A stretch of DNA of 64,000 nucleotides from an uncultured Eubacterium sp. (GTDB lineage Bacteria > Bacillota > Clostridia > Lachnospirales > Lachnospiraceae). Shown here one piece after another: positions 44,744 to 54,310 of this stretch. A program made the translations under genes and the position numbers. The DNA is taken from positions 37,347 through 101,346 of the forward strand of contig CAMUHY010000012.1 of the NCBI GenBank assembly GCA_947088865.1, read 5' to 3'. Under the pieces are notes generated by a model. That model was given only the letters and a program-made list of their open reading frames with translations. It ran no database searches and was not told the DNA's origin. Position 1 is the stretch's first letter; every line of letters begins with the position of its first letter.

Positions 44744-45620
44744 AAACTGCTTTCCAAATCAACTTATTATTTTCAAAGCAGGCATCTACTTTTTTTGTAT
44801 CTTTCAGCCATGCAAGATAGGAACGAACCGTACTTCCCACTAAAACATACTGTTCAAAATTCATTTTCAACCCAAAATCATCAAACAATTTTTGCAAAAT
44901 TGTTTCAAAGCAAATAGATTCTTTGCAAAGTCCTATTATATGGTTTGCAATCTCATTTACCTTACAAATATTATATTCCGCAAGTTCTGCAATATTGTCT
45001 GTTACAGGAGCATGAGCAGGTATAAATATCTTTGCTTTTAAAGTCTTTATTCTCTCAAGTGTGCTTAAATATTTTTCGACATCATAAAGAAACACAATTT
45101 TATATTTATCAAGCGTTTCCTTGCTTGACAGACAATCCGCCAAATAGACAACATTATCTGGTATACGAAAACCTACCATATCAAAAAAATGTCCTTGCAA
45201 TGGTATAATTTCTATCTCTTTTGGAAAACTGTCGTCTAAAAAACTTTCAATTTTACTTTCAGCCGCAAGCAAAAACTTATGACGCAGTTCTTTGCAAGGA
45301 TACCCGCCATATAAAAAAGAAGGTTCCAAAATCGGATGCGCTGTAAAACATTTTTCAATGCCGCTTGAATACACTTTACAGCCTGTCTGCTGCTGCAAAT
45401 AATGATTTCCTCCAATATGGTCTGCATGAGAATGCGTATTAAGAATACCCAAAAGCTGCCAGTGATGTTCATCTAATATTTTACGAATTTTGCGTCCCGC
45501 ATCTTTATCACTTCCACTATCTATTAAATAAACAGCATTTTCAGTTGCCTGATAGACTCCAATTTTTGCAGGACAATCTATGTAATAACTTTTTTCACCA
45601 ACCTGATATAATTCATACAT
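44742..45620 (-). CDS. Metallo-beta-lactamase-fold hydrolase
   Basis: The 292-residue protein carries the metal motif NTHSHADHIGG near residue 65, further ligands in PLQGHFFDM and VVYLADC, and a closing PAHAP. It resembles the glyoxalase II/CdnR-like branch with a C-terminal helical domain (about 210-290). Substrate unknown. The start is the ATG after AAGGTGATAGCT; a GTG three codons upstream overlaps that site. It is separated from the histidine kinase by a terminator and forms its own unit. Confidence 0.85.
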   Translation of the reverse strand: MYELYQVGEKSYYIDCPAKIGVYQATENAVYLIDSGSDKDAGRKIRKILDEHHWQLLGILNTHSHADHIGGNHYLQQQTGCKVYSSGIEKCFTAHPILEPSFLYGGYPCKELRHKFLLAAESKIESFLDDSFPKEIEIIPLQGHFFDMVGFRIPDNVVYLADCLSSKETLDKYKIVFLYDVEKYLSTLERIKTLKAKIFIPAHAPVTDNIAELAEYNICKVNEIANHIIGLCKESICFETILQKLFDDFGLKMNFEQYVLVGSTVRSYLAWLKDTKKVDACFENNKLIWKAV

Positions 45621-45724
45621 AGCTATCACCTTCTTTAACTATAAAATATTTTTTATCACTATTTTTCATAGTCTATCCTTTTACTTGTTATAAATCAAAA
45701 AAGCTATCCTATTAAGAAAATCCA

Positions 45725-45764
45725 ATACATCATATTTTGTAAAGTATAATACAATATGATGTAT
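45725..45764 (-). terminator. Terminator of the histidine kinase operon
   Basis: ATACATCATATT and AATATGATGTAT form a perfect 12-bp stem with 16-nt loop, followed on the minus strand by TGGATTTTCTT. It lies 45 bp after the kinase stop. Confidence 0.6.
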
Positions 45765-45808
45765 ATTTAATCTTTTATACGATAGCCCTGTTGACTAATT
45801 CTATATGC

Positions 45809-48800
45809 TTATTTCAATATTTCCCTCAACAACTCCATCAACTTTGGTATATTGATTGGTTTTGCTATATGTCCATTCATACCTGCTGCAAATGCAGCTT
45901 TTCTATCTTCATCAAAAGCATTCGCTGTCATTGCAATAATAGGAATATTGGTAAATTCACAATCTTTTAATGCCCTTATTTGTCTTGTAGCCTCATAGCC
46001 ATCCATAATTGGCATCTGGATATCCATCAAAACTAAATCATACTGACCAGACTTTGCCGCCTTTATCTTCTCCACTGCAACAGAGCCGTCGTCAGCCAGA
46101 TCCATAATAAAACCTGCCTCCTGCAAAATCTCTATGGCAATTTCTTGATTAATCTCATTATCCTCCACAAGAAGAATTTTCTTTCCCTCAAAAGAGGTAT
46201 TTTCTTCTGCATTGCCAGCTTCTGCACTTTGGACAATAAATGGCGACTCCAGTAATTCCCGAAGTTCAGATAAGAAAATTGGTTTTGAACAAAAGCCTGT
46301 AACTCCCGCATTTCTTGCTTCCTCTTCAATATCTGCCCAATCATAAGCTGTTAAAATAATAATTGGTTTATCTTCTCCAATAATTCCACGAATGCGTCTG
46401 ACAACTTCAATACCATTCATGTCTGGCATCAGCCAATCAATAATATATGCTGCATACTCGTCATTTTGCTCTTCTGCAAGCTTTGCACGAAGCACTGCCT
46501 CCTTACCTGAAGTCGTCCAGTCTGGTCGCATTCCAATCACAGAAAGCATTTGAGTAACGCTAGAACATGTATTAAAATCATCATCTGCAACCAGCGCTCG
46601 GAGTCCTTTTAATTCTGGGACAATTTCTTGTACGACAGGACTTGAACAAGTCCTAAACTGTAATGACACAGTAAAGGTTGTTCCTTTTCCCTCTTTACTG
46701 ACAACAGAAATCTTGCCGCCCATCATATCAACAATATTTTTAGTAATTGCCATTCCAAGCCCTGTGCCTTGTATTCCGCTAACAGTACTTGTTCGTTCTC
46801 GCTCAAACGGTTCAAACACATGCTCTAAAAATTCCTTGCTCATTCCAATTCCAGTGTCTTTTACCTGAAATTCATAAGAAGCCCAGCCTTCTGGCGCATT
46901 TCCTTTTTGCAAAATACGCACACCTACAATGCCGCCTGGCTTTGTAAACTTCATTGCATTGCTCAATAAATTCAATAAAACTTGATTTAATCGAAGTTTA
47001 TCACATAAAACATGTTCATTTACCACATCTGCCGTATCAATATAAAATTCCAACTGCTTTGATGTAATATCTGCCTGCACAATCGTCTTTAAATCGTGCA
47101 TAACTTCTGGAAGAGACGTTTCTTTTTCCTCAATCTTAACCTTTCCGCTTTCAATACGGCTCATATCTAAGACATCATTAATCAAACTAAGCAAATGATT
47201 GCTCGATGTCGTAATTTTTGAAAGATAATCTTGAACTTGCTCTATATTATCAATATGTGCCGCTGCAAGTGACGTAAATCCTATAATTGCATTCATCGGC
47301 GTTCTGATATCATGGGACATATTGTTAAGAAATGTCGTCTTTGCTTTATTGGCATGTTGTGCTGCTGCAAGTGCGTCCTCAAGGTCAAACTTATGTCTTT
47401 CGAGCTGCTCTTCCATTTTTTTCTCATCATCTATATCAACAAAAAGTCCAACAAAAGTAATCGGCGAGCCATCCTCACGTCTGGACAGCCTGCCAGCCGC
47501 ATGAAACCATCTCCAACCAGCATGTTTTGTCAAAAGGCGATATTCTACATTATACGTTTTCTCACCACTATAATCATTTACTGTATCCCAATATTCTTTT
47601 GTAACCCAATCTTTGTCCTTTTCATGCAGCAAATCAATCCAAGATTCCAGCTTATTTGGAAAATCCTCTTCACTCTCATATCCTATCATTTCCCTAAAAA
47701 CGGGCGTCCATGTACAAGATATCATCTGTGCCTTTTCATTAAAATCCATGCTCCAAAGACCTGAACCCATCGCCGCATGTATATTTTCCATAGCGGACTG
47801 CTCTTTCTCAATCTGTGCCAAAGCAGTTCTTATCTTATCTCCATCTGCTTTTGCCTGCTCCAAAAGAATTTTTGAATTTTTCTTAGATTGATGGATTAAT
47901 TGTAAAAACACGACAATGATAACAAGCACTATAATAATAAGCTGAATAATACCACGACGCATCATATCTGAACTAATAGAACTAATATGATTGCTAATAA
48001 CATTATCTCGAATTAAAATTGTCATCATCCAATTGGTATCTTCTATTGGAATATAACAAAGCGTCTGCGGCGAACCCTGATAACTAAATGATATCTGTCC
48101 TAACCTGCCATTTGTAAAATCATCTTCCACCTGTTCATAACTAAATTCATTATCAATATTTGCCTCCCTAAGTGCAAATAGAAGATTATTTCCTGCTTTA
48201 AAATTCCCAAAATCACCCCCAGTTAAATCCTCACCATTACGGTGATATAAACTGCAGTATGTCTCATTATAATTTGTCTGCAACGTTAAAGAACTTAACA
48301 TTTCATCAATATTAATCTGAATAAAACATACCTTTATCTGCGAACCTTGAAATGCAATGCCCTTTACTGGAACAGCAAGAATCACTTGCTTCTTTGCTCC
48401 ATAAAGATTGGCTGTACTGACAATAGGCTCGACCAATTCCTCAGAAAGAAAAGGATATCGACTAAGCCCTGATGATGTACTGTGTTCTGTGTAGACAATC
48501 CCATTTTCATCCACCAATGCAAATTTATCCACACCATAAAGTTTTTTAACTCTGCCAAGAAATGTGCGTAATGTCTCTTGAGACTCTAAATTTAAGTCTC
48601 TCAATACTTCAAGTGCATTTTTTATGTAAGCAAAATTGTTTTTTAATTCCTCAGAAACGACTTGAGCTCTTCGTCCAGCCAGCTCCTCTAAATAAAATTC
48701 ACTAACTTTGTTTACTGCTTGGTTTGTGCCAACTCTTGCACTATTTGACACCCAGATTGTTGTAATGAGAAGAATCGCTGCAATTATAATTCCGCCTACT

Positions 48801-48865
48801 ATACCATAAGTAATGGTCTGCTTTTTTTGTTTTTTATTCATATTATTTTGCTGTGATTGATTCAT
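45809..48865 (-). CDS. Hybrid sensor histidine kinase with two receiver domains
   Basis: Order: membrane helix at about 19-40, extracellular Cache-like sensor (about 41-305), second helix near 308-328, PAS domain (about 355-490; [19 protein letters not shown]), HisKA with [16 protein letters not shown], HATPase with [10 protein letters not shown] and VKDTGIGMS, then two receiver domains (ALVADDDFN...[11 protein letters not shown] and [10 protein letters not shown]...[12 protein letters not shown]). All phosphorylation residues are present. No HPt domain or output regulator is nearby, so the phosphate probably passes to an unlinked partner. The gene follows the sugar-binding lipoprotein by 18 bp, which suggests ligand-bound protein as the signal. 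Confidence 0.94.
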   Translation of the reverse strand: MNQSQQNNMNKKQKKQTITYGIVGGIIIAAILLITTIWVSNSARVGTNQAVNKVSEFYLEELAGRRAQVVSEELKNNFAYIKNALEVLRDLNLESQETLRTFLGRVKKLYGVDKFALVDENGIVYTEHSTSSGLSRYPFLSEELVEPIVSTANLYGAKKQVILAVPVKGIAFQGSQIKVCFIQINIDEMLSSLTLQTNYNETYCSLYHRNGEDLTGGDFGNFKAGNNLLFALREANIDNEFSYEQVEDDFTNGRLGQISFSYQGSPQTLCYIPIEDTNWMMTILIRDNVISNHISSISSDMMRRGIIQLIIIVLVIIVVFLQLIHQSKKNSKILLEQAKADGDKIRTALAQIEKEQSAMENIHAAMGSGLWSMDFNEKAQMISCTWTPVFREMIGYESEEDFPNKLESWIDLLHEKDKDWVTKEYWDTVNDYSGEKTYNVEYRLLTKHAGWRWFHAAGRLSRREDGSPITFVGLFVDIDDEKKMEEQLERHKFDLEDALAAAQHANKAKTTFLNNMSHDIRTPMNAIIGFTSLAAAHIDNIEQVQDYLSKITTSSNHLLSLINDVLDMSRIESGKVKIEEKETSLPEVMHDLKTIVQADITSKQLEFYIDTADVVNEHVLCDKLRLNQVLLNLLSNAMKFTKPGGIVGVRILQKGNAPEGWASYEFQVKDTGIGMSKEFLEHVFEPFERERTSTVSGIQGTGLGMAITKNIVDMMGGKISVVSKEGKGTTFTVSLQFRTCSSPVVQEIVPELKGLRALVADDDFNTCSSVTQMLSVIGMRPDWTTSGKEAVLRAKLAEEQNDEYAAYIIDWLMPDMNGIEVVRRIRGIIGEDKPIIILTAYDWADIEEEARNAGVTGFCSKPIFLSELRELLESPFIVQSAEAGNAEENTSFEGKKILLVEDNEINQEIAIEILQEAGFIMDLADDGSVAVEKIKAAKSGQYDLVLMDIQMPIMDGYEATRQIRALKDCEFTNIPIIAMTANAFDEDRKAAFAAGMNGHIAKPINIPKLMELLREILK

Positions 48866-48883
48866 TTTCTGTTACCGCCATTC

Positions 48884-50056
48884 TTAATCAATTTCACCAT
48901 ATAGTGTCCGAAGCATCTCTTTGGCACCATCTTGGTAAATAATCGTTGTTATTTCTTCGGTCTTTTCCGGATAAGCCTCACCTGGTAAAAGTCCATCTGC
49001 AATCTTAATCGCTACTTGAACTGTATCAAAACCAATAGAATAGCAATCTTGAACTCCTAAAGCATAAATAACACCATCTCTAAGATAACGAAGCGCCTCC
49101 TGGTCATGGTCCATTCCAACAATTATAATATCATTTTGTCGTCCTGCTTCAATAACAGCTCTAGCAGCACCAACGGGATTACTCATATTACAACAGACAA
49201 TTCCCGCAATATCTTTATAACGCGTTAAAAATTCCTTTGTAAAATCGTAAGCCTTTTCTACAATATCGTCATCATATGCCATTTCTATAATTTCCATATT
49301 AGGATATTTTGCAATGACATCTTTTGCGCCTAGCGCCCTATCTTCATGGCAAGGTGCGCCCTTTGTTCCTACCAGAACAACCACCTTTCCAGAATATCCA
49401 AGTTTTTCACACAAAGCCTCTGTAAGCTCAACACCATCTTCATAATTATGCGTATTCCCCACATACGCAATTCGTTTGCACCCATCTTCCTTTGCCGCAT
49501 CAGAGCTTGAAAAAGTCATCACTTTTTGCCCATCTTCTATCAACTCATTAATCACAGGAGTAACAACATCAACATCTGCCACATCCACTCCTATAACATC
49601 GAAATCTTGCAAGGATGCCTCCGACAAACGTTTGATTTGATTCTGAGCAGAGGCTGCATTTGGCGCAAGATATTCATAATCTATAATGATTCCTTGCTCC
49701 TCATATTGTTTTGCCGCATCCTCTATACCAAGCGCAACCGCATCCCACCAAGGATGTACCACCTTATATGTAAAATAAAAATTATATTTTTTCTTTAAAG
49801 GTTTATATTCCTCCAGCTTATGGTTAAAATCTACTATATTGGCAATTCCTTCACTGGTTTCATTACTTTCATCACTTGGAACTCTCAAATTCGATTTTCC
49901 GTCGGGTTCTTGCAAGACTTGATTATCTATTTTGCCATCACAACCTGTTAATTCAAAACTACCTATACAAAATGCAATAACATATATCACAAAAATAAAA
50001 TCCTTAATTTTTAGTTTCTTTTTTCCTGTCTTATCTTTAAACATTTTCTTAAGCAT
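48884..50056 (-). CDS. Sugar-binding-type lipoprotein (Peripla_BP_4), probable sensor partner
   Basis: After a basic N-terminus and a helix (FIFVIYVIAFCIGSFELTGC) a lipobox cysteine near residue 38 anchors the protein. The rest is a two-lobed periplasmic binding fold of the RbsB/LacI type (FYFTYKVVHPWWDAVALGIE, IDYEYLAPNAASAQNQ, VVVLVGTKGAPCHEDRALGA and IIVGMDHDQEALRYL). No ABC permease or ATPase is encoded nearby, so it more likely serves the adjacent sensor kinase than transport. The start at the ATG after GGGAGATTGTGCAGCT is chosen because it gives a normal lipoprotein signal; longer in-frame starts do not. Confidence 0.87.
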   Translation of the reverse strand: MLKKMFKDKTGKKKLKIKDFIFVIYVIAFCIGSFELTGCDGKIDNQVLQEPDGKSNLRVPSDESNETSEGIANIVDFNHKLEEYKPLKKKYNFYFTYKVVHPWWDAVALGIEDAAKQYEEQGIIIDYEYLAPNAASAQNQIKRLSEASLQDFDVIGVDVADVDVVTPVINELIEDGQKVMTFSSSDAAKEDGCKRIAYVGNTHNYEDGVELTEALCEKLGYSGKVVVLVGTKGAPCHEDRALGAKDVIAKYPNMEIIEMAYDDDIVEKAYDFTKEFLTRYKDIAGIVCCNMSNPVGAARAVIEAGRQNDIIIVGMDHDQEALRYLRDGVIYALGVQDCYSIGFDTVQVAIKIADGLLPGEAYPEKTEEITTIIYQDGAKEMLRTLYGEID

Positions 50057-50437
50057 AGCTGCACAATCTCCCTTCTTATTGATGCTTTTTTGTTGCTTAT
50101 ACCTGTTTAAAACGTACACAAGCATTTTCACTTCACATGCTCCAATGTGCCTATTTGCGCTAATATACGCTATCTTTTGCACATTAGCACCACATTTTGT
50201 AATATTATATCATAATTTCTACATCGTAAAATACCAAAAATTTACAAAGTAAATTTTTATAACTTAGCTTTTACAGAGATTATTATACCACAATTTAGTG
50301 CATCTTTTTGCACATAAGCAAGTTTGCAGAGCAAACTTGCATGGCTCGACTTCGCCGAGACTATTATATCATAAAGTTTCTATAAAATTATAGTCCATTA
50401 CAAACAAAAATCGCCCCAATAAATTTGCAATAAAAGA
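50057..50437. repeat. Gene-free region with dispersed hairpins and TATAAT repeats
   Basis: A perfect hairpin GCAAGTTTGC-AGA-GCAAACTTGC (50318-50340) is preceded by CTTTTTGCACATAAGCAA, which matches the complement of 13458-13490 (CTTTTTGCGCATAAGCAA), so this is a dispersed element. A small CTCG/CGAG hairpin follows at 50345-50359. On the minus strand TATAAT occurs three times in similar context (near 50205, 50280 and 50365), which could give the promoter of the lipoprotein-kinase operon, but -35 boxes are weak. Confidence 0.5.
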
Positions 50438-50440
50438 ATA

Positions 50441-50486
50441 GTAGGTAAATTAACTTATAACCATTCTTACAAACTAATCTACCTAC
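50441..50486 (-). terminator. Terminator of the zinc-ribbon/MORN gene
   Basis: GTAGGTA(A)ATTA and TAAT(C)TACCTAC form the stem; on the minus strand ATTCTTTTATT follows. It lies 10 bp after the stop codon. Confidence 0.6.
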
Positions 50487-50495
50487 CCTTTATTT

Positions 50496-52139
50496 TTATT
50501 CATCTAAATAATCTAAACAACTAGAAGTCATCTTTGCATAATCCATATCACCATACTTTGAACTAGAAACTTGTCCATCTTTTGTCACACTTCCTGTATC
50601 ATTTACACTTTCATCTGAATAGTATCTAGTATAGTGACCAACAACATTTCCTTCTTTAAATATCCCTACTAAATATTTCTTTTCTAGATAATCTTCATTA
50701 TATAATACTCCACCTCCATCATACTGACCATTTTTAAATTCTCCTTTATATAATACTATATCATAATCCAACCTATGCTTATATAAAACACCTTCTCCTG
50801 TAATTGTTCCATTTTCTATATCAGAATACTTACCTACATATTTACACCTAAGATTATACCAACCATTCATGGTCCCACCCCAACTTGGAGACAAAAACTC
50901 CACAATAACATTATCTAAATCAGGAATATCATTTTTATACACAACACTTACGACAGCATCAACATCTTTTGTTAGTGTACGACCAACGGAATATATCAAT
51001 GTAGTGTTTAAACAACACCCTACTGTAAGAGTTATATTTTCTTCTTCCACTCTATAAATATGCTTATAAACTTCTTCTTGTTGTGCCTTACTATCCTTAT
51101 AATCAATATCAACTAACGGTGAATAAAAATCATAAGAAATTTGATATTGACCTCTTTCTGCTGCTAAAATTGCCTGATTATATAAATATTCCAAATGTTT
51201 TTCACGCGCTTCTATTGCTCTATCAAATGAATCCTTATATGTCCCTAATTTTAAAAAGGCACTTTGAGCATCTTTGTACCGTTGTGCATTCATAAGTGCT
51301 TCAGCTTTATTGTAATCCACAGCTGGTCTTATAACATATGGATATACATATTGTACAAACACTAAACCTAATACAATTATAACAGCTATACTGATTATTA
51401 TACTTGTCTTTTTAATATTCTTTTTTTTAACTTTATCAGGAAAATAACAAATCGGATTGCAAATATTCTCTTGATTTATAATTTTTTGTTTACTCATATT
51501 TTCTTGTTTATTAATATATATATTATCAAATTCAACAGGAGTCATTAAAGAAACTTGAACTTGTATATCAAGACCACATCTTCTGCATTTACCTTTATCA
51601 CAATTAAACCTTCCACAAGAACATAACCACCCATTATCAAATATTTTAGGGTAATATATCTTTTTCTGTGTTGTTACTAAATTATTATATTTACTTTCAA
51701 ATTCTTTTATTTTGATTTCTGGCAAAACTATACATTCTTTTAAATGATTTCCATAATCTAAAATGTTATTTTCAGTCATCTCAATTACTTCATTGTCTAA
51801 TGTATACTTAATAATATATATCTTAATTTTTCTTGTTTGCTTATTATTAAGTAAAATAAATGTATTATCACCAAACGTATGATTTTTTTCCATATTTAAA
51901 TTTAAATACACAAACTTTACTCTTTCACCCTCGTTTAATATTGTTCCCTTTTCATCATATTGTTCAATTTCAATATATAATGACTTCAAAAATTTAGTTG
52001 ATAAATTATTAAATAATAATTGTGCTACAATATCTCCATTATTTGAATTTATCAATAAATCTCCTTTAATAATCTCAATATCACAATTTAAAAATATATA
52101 ATCTGTATAAAGTGATATTAATTGTTTAAAATGTGCCAT
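50496..52139 (-). CDS. Membrane protein with zinc ribbon and C-terminal MORN-like repeats
   Basis: Residues 1-165 are a beta-rich domain. A zinc ribbon follows (CSCGRFNC...CRRCG, about 174-190), then one membrane helix at about 245-266 (SIIISIAVIIVLGLVFVQYV). The outside part has TPR-like helices of the type YNKAEALMNAQRYKDAQSAF, and MORN-like repeats near the end (YKGEFKNGQYDGGGVLY, GEGVLYKHRL). Function unknown; similar zinc ribbon-TM-TPR proteins are common in Clostridia. The start is the ATG five bases after GGGAGG, 42 bp inside the longest frame. Confidence 0.78.
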   Translation of the reverse strand: MAHFKQLISLYTDYIFLNCDIEIIKGDLLINSNNGDIVAQLLFNNLSTKFLKSLYIEIEQYDEKGTILNEGERVKFVYLNLNMEKNHTFGDNTFILLNNKQTRKIKIYIIKYTLDNEVIEMTENNILDYGNHLKECIVLPEIKIKEFESKYNNLVTTQKKIYYPKIFDNGWLCSCGRFNCDKGKCRRCGLDIQVQVSLMTPVEFDNIYINKQENMSKQKIINQENICNPICYFPDKVKKKNIKKTSIIISIAVIIVLGLVFVQYVYPYVIRPAVDYNKAEALMNAQRYKDAQSAFLKLGTYKDSFDRAIEAREKHLEYLYNQAILAAERGQYQISYDFYSPLVDIDYKDSKAQQEEVYKHIYRVEEENITLTVGCCLNTTLIYSVGRTLTKDVDAVVSVVYKNDIPDLDNVIVEFLSPSWGGTMNGWYNLRCKYVGKYSDIENGTITGEGVLYKHRLDYDIVLYKGEFKNGQYDGGGVLYNEDYLEKKYLVGIFKEGNVVGHYTRYYSDESVNDTGSVTKDGQVSSSKYGDMDYAKMTSSCLDYLDE

Positions 52140-52385
52140 ATACACCTCCCTATACTTTTGTATCAAATTAAAATCGTACATATCTATATTAAATATTTTA
52201 TAATAAAATAATACAAATTTAAAGCGACTAAATCTTAATATTAAATATTATTAAAATAAAATTTGGTAAACAAATCAGCGTCTTATCTTTGACCACTAAT
52301 CTGCTTACCAATTGCATCATCTTAATTTTCGTTTAATTATTATTTTAATTTTTATAATTATGTATATGATATAATTTGACTTTAT

Positions 52386-52643
52386 TTACAAGTTTGTCAA
52401 AAAATTGGCTACTATACTTGCTAAAACTCCTTGTGAAAAATTACTTACATGTTCTTTAACACATTTAATAAATTTTTTCTCATTCCATTGTTTCTCTTGT
52501 AATATATCTTGAATTTTATAATATTCATCAGAATTTTTATCCATTCTTTGCACACTTGCATTTAATTCTTCTAATATTGAATTTATCTTCAAATCATCAA
52601 ATACTACTGCCTTACCATTCACTTCTAAATTATTTAATTTCAT
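52386..52643 (-). CDS. Uncharacterised 85-residue protein
   Basis: A small soluble protein: beta start (LEVNGKAVVFDDLKI), two charged helices (SILEELNASVQRMDK, YYKIQDILQEKQW) and an amphipathic C-terminal helix (GVLASIVANFLTNL). AAGGTAAGAA precedes the ATG. No family recognised; the end helix could bind membrane. It is divergent from the broken LytTR gene, 180 bp away. Confidence 0.55.
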   Translation of the reverse strand: MKLNNLEVNGKAVVFDDLKINSILEELNASVQRMDKNSDEYYKIQDILQEKQWNEKKFIKCVKEHVSNFSQGVLASIVANFLTNL

Positions 52644-52822
52644 TTCTTACCTTGCTAAATATAGCAAATACGTATATAATAAATATATAAAAAATAGTTA
52701 TATAATTATTTTTGTACATGTTTTTAAGGAAAAACTGTATTATTTTACACCATTAAAAAATAACCCCATTTTTTATCAAAAATATATAACATTCTTTTTA
52801 AAAACACTAAAAGGACATAAAA

Positions 52823-53262
52823 ATGAACAAGTTACAAGAATTTATATTAGACAAAAAAAACAAGTTAATCTAATTAGTTTTTTAAAGCAATATGGAATAC
52901 AAGGCTTAGAACAAGCTTTAGAAGCTTATATTAATTGTCAACAGGAATACATATGTAAAAACAAAACATCAATATCAAAAATTAACATTTGTGATATTTA
53001 CTATTTAGAAATACAAAAACACAATATTACTATCTATACAACTAATGGTACATATAAAAAATATGGCTCTTTAAATAATGAATTAAAATTTTTATCTCAT
53101 TATAATTTCATTAAATGTAATCAAAGTTGTATTGTTTCTGTAAAAAAAATTAAAACAATTTGTAATAATTATATTATTCTTACCAATAATACAAAAATAC
53201 ATATGAGTCGAAACTATGCTTCAAAAATAATCTTCTCTTTTTTCGGCATTAATTCTTTATAA
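52823..53262 (+). pseudogene. LytTR DNA-binding regulator interrupted at an A8 tract (phase-off or slippage candidate)
   Basis: AAAAGGACATAAAA and ATG start a frame (MNKLQEFILDKK) that runs through eight adenines at 52853-52860 and stops after 16 codons. With nine adenines the frame continues for 146 residues: QVNLISFLKQYGIQGLEQ, then a complete LytTR domain (INICDIYYLEIQKHNITIY, NFIKCNQSCIVSVKKI, IHMSRNYASKI). The rest of the frame is open and well conserved in pattern, so the lesion is either recent, a reversible homopolymer switch, or bypassed by slippage. LytTR proteins bind direct repeats at promoters; a target is not evident. Confidence 0.75.
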
Positions 53263-53410
53263 AAAATTTTTAAAAGAGAGCCTTTCAATGTTTAATATAT
53301 AATAAATAGTATATCTATTTTACTATTATGATTCAATTCTGTTATATTAAAATAGAATAACAACTTTTCTTAATATTATAAGAATGTTACAAAATATAAA
53401 TACAAAAACT

Positions 53411-53540
53411 GGGGGTTGAAACAAAAGTGACTGTCCTAAAGGACAGTCTCCACAAAGTTCAATGTGTTCAACCTCTTTTCTTTATTTCAACGCAAAATCA
53501 AATTCAATAGTGGCAAACGGGTGGAAAAACCACCTTTTTT
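53411..53540 (+). ncRNA. Structured RNA candidate with intrinsic terminator
   Basis: The stem GGGGTTGAA (53412-53420) pairs with TTCAACCTC (53467-53475). It encloses GACTGTCC-TAAA-GGACAGTC (53429-53448) and CACA/TGTG (53451-53466), a three-way junction. After a 40-nt unpaired stretch comes GGTGG-AAAAA-CCACC-TTTTTT (53520-53540). No gene follows on this strand, so it is more likely a small RNA than a riboswitch. I do not recognise the family. A start near 53405 fits an AATATAAATAC -10-like box, but no clear -35 is seen. Confidence 0.5.
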
Positions 53541-53705
53541 ATTTTATATAAACCTTTAAAATCCTTATTTTATGAGGGATAAAAGGCAACAAGTTTCAAC
53601 ATGGAACGAGAGGACGGAATGAATGTCAATTACTTTTGCATATGTGGGAACATATCAACCGCTTTATATATTTGTAACTTTTTTATGGAAACAAATCTAT
53701 ATAAT

Positions 53706-53734
53706 AATAGTACAATCCTAAAATAAGTACTATT
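53706..53734 (-). terminator. Terminator of the nucleotide cassette
   Basis: AATAGTAC and GTACTATT (8-bp perfect stem) are followed on the minus strand by ATTATATAG. It lies 13 bp after the last stop codon. Confidence 0.45.
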
Positions 53735-53746
53735 GAAGTCACACAA

Positions 53747-54298
53747 TTACTTTTCATAAAAATCATATTTTTTATAAAAGTCAATGACTTCTTTCGGAAG
53801 AGATTCTCTTAATATTTCATAATCTTTATTTTTTAATCTAATTCGAATATCTGTTCCATTTACAGTTTTTTCAATAGGAACTAAAATAATATCCTCATTC
53901 ATAGAAACATAAAAATTTCTTTTCAATTCTTCCCATGAATCTGGTTGCTGTTGATTATCTGTAAATACCCATATTCGATTGCAATCAAACAAAGATTCAA
54001 TAACTTTCCAAGATTCGGAAGAAGCACGTGGCATTAATGTCACAACTGTATTTTTATATCCTCTATTTTGTAAGATATTTGTAATAATATGTAATGTTTT
54101 TTCTGCGTCAAGTGCATCTGACTTTTTCGACAACTCAATATCTACTCTTTTATCAAAATCACTTTTTTCTCCTAAAAAAGGATAATCCTTAATTATTGCC
54201 ACACATATAATTTCATTTAGGTATTTTTTGCTTAAGTACTCAATAATACTTAAATGCCCATTATGAAATGGTTGAAAACGACCTGTAAAAATAAACAT
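53747..54298 (-). CDS. Nucleotidyltransferase of the NMN adenylyltransferase type (NadM-like)
   Basis: The 183-residue protein is a single HxGH nucleotidyltransferase: GRFQPFHNGHLSIIEYL at 6-22, and a C-terminal GTDIRIRLKN-like motif replacing the usual ISSTxIR. This form is typical of archaeal-type NadM/NadR enzymes that join NMN and ATP to NAD, or of related cytidylyltransferases. RBS AAGGAG stands 6 nt before the ATG. It is the last gene of the cassette, 12 bp after the phosphorylase. A second HxGH protein is encoded three genes upstream. Confidence 0.85.
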   Translation of the reverse strand: MFIFTGRFQPFHNGHLSIIEYLSKKYLNEIICVAIIKDYPFLGEKSDFDKRVDIELSKKSDALDAEKTLHIITNILQNRGYKNTVVTLMPRASSESWKVIESLFDCNRIWVFTDNQQQPDSWEELKRNFYVSMNEDIILVPIEKTVNGTDIRIRLKNKDYEILRESLPKEVIDFYKKYDFYEK

Positions 54299-54310
54299 AG
54301 CAACTCCTTA

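Noticed and set aside
50201-50370. Tandem promoters from three TATAAT boxes
   Set aside because: None has an acceptable -35 box at 16-18 bp; they are kept only as part of the repeat description.
53411-53540. Riboswitch for the nucleotide cassette
   Set aside because: The RNA and its terminator are on the plus strand, while the cassette is transcribed from the minus strand and ends here; there is no gene behind it to control.
53601-53726. 41-codon ORF beginning MEREDGMNVNYFCI on the plus strand
   Set aside because: No ribosome site, Cys/Phe-rich product without pattern, overlaps the terminator of the leftward cassette; probably chance.
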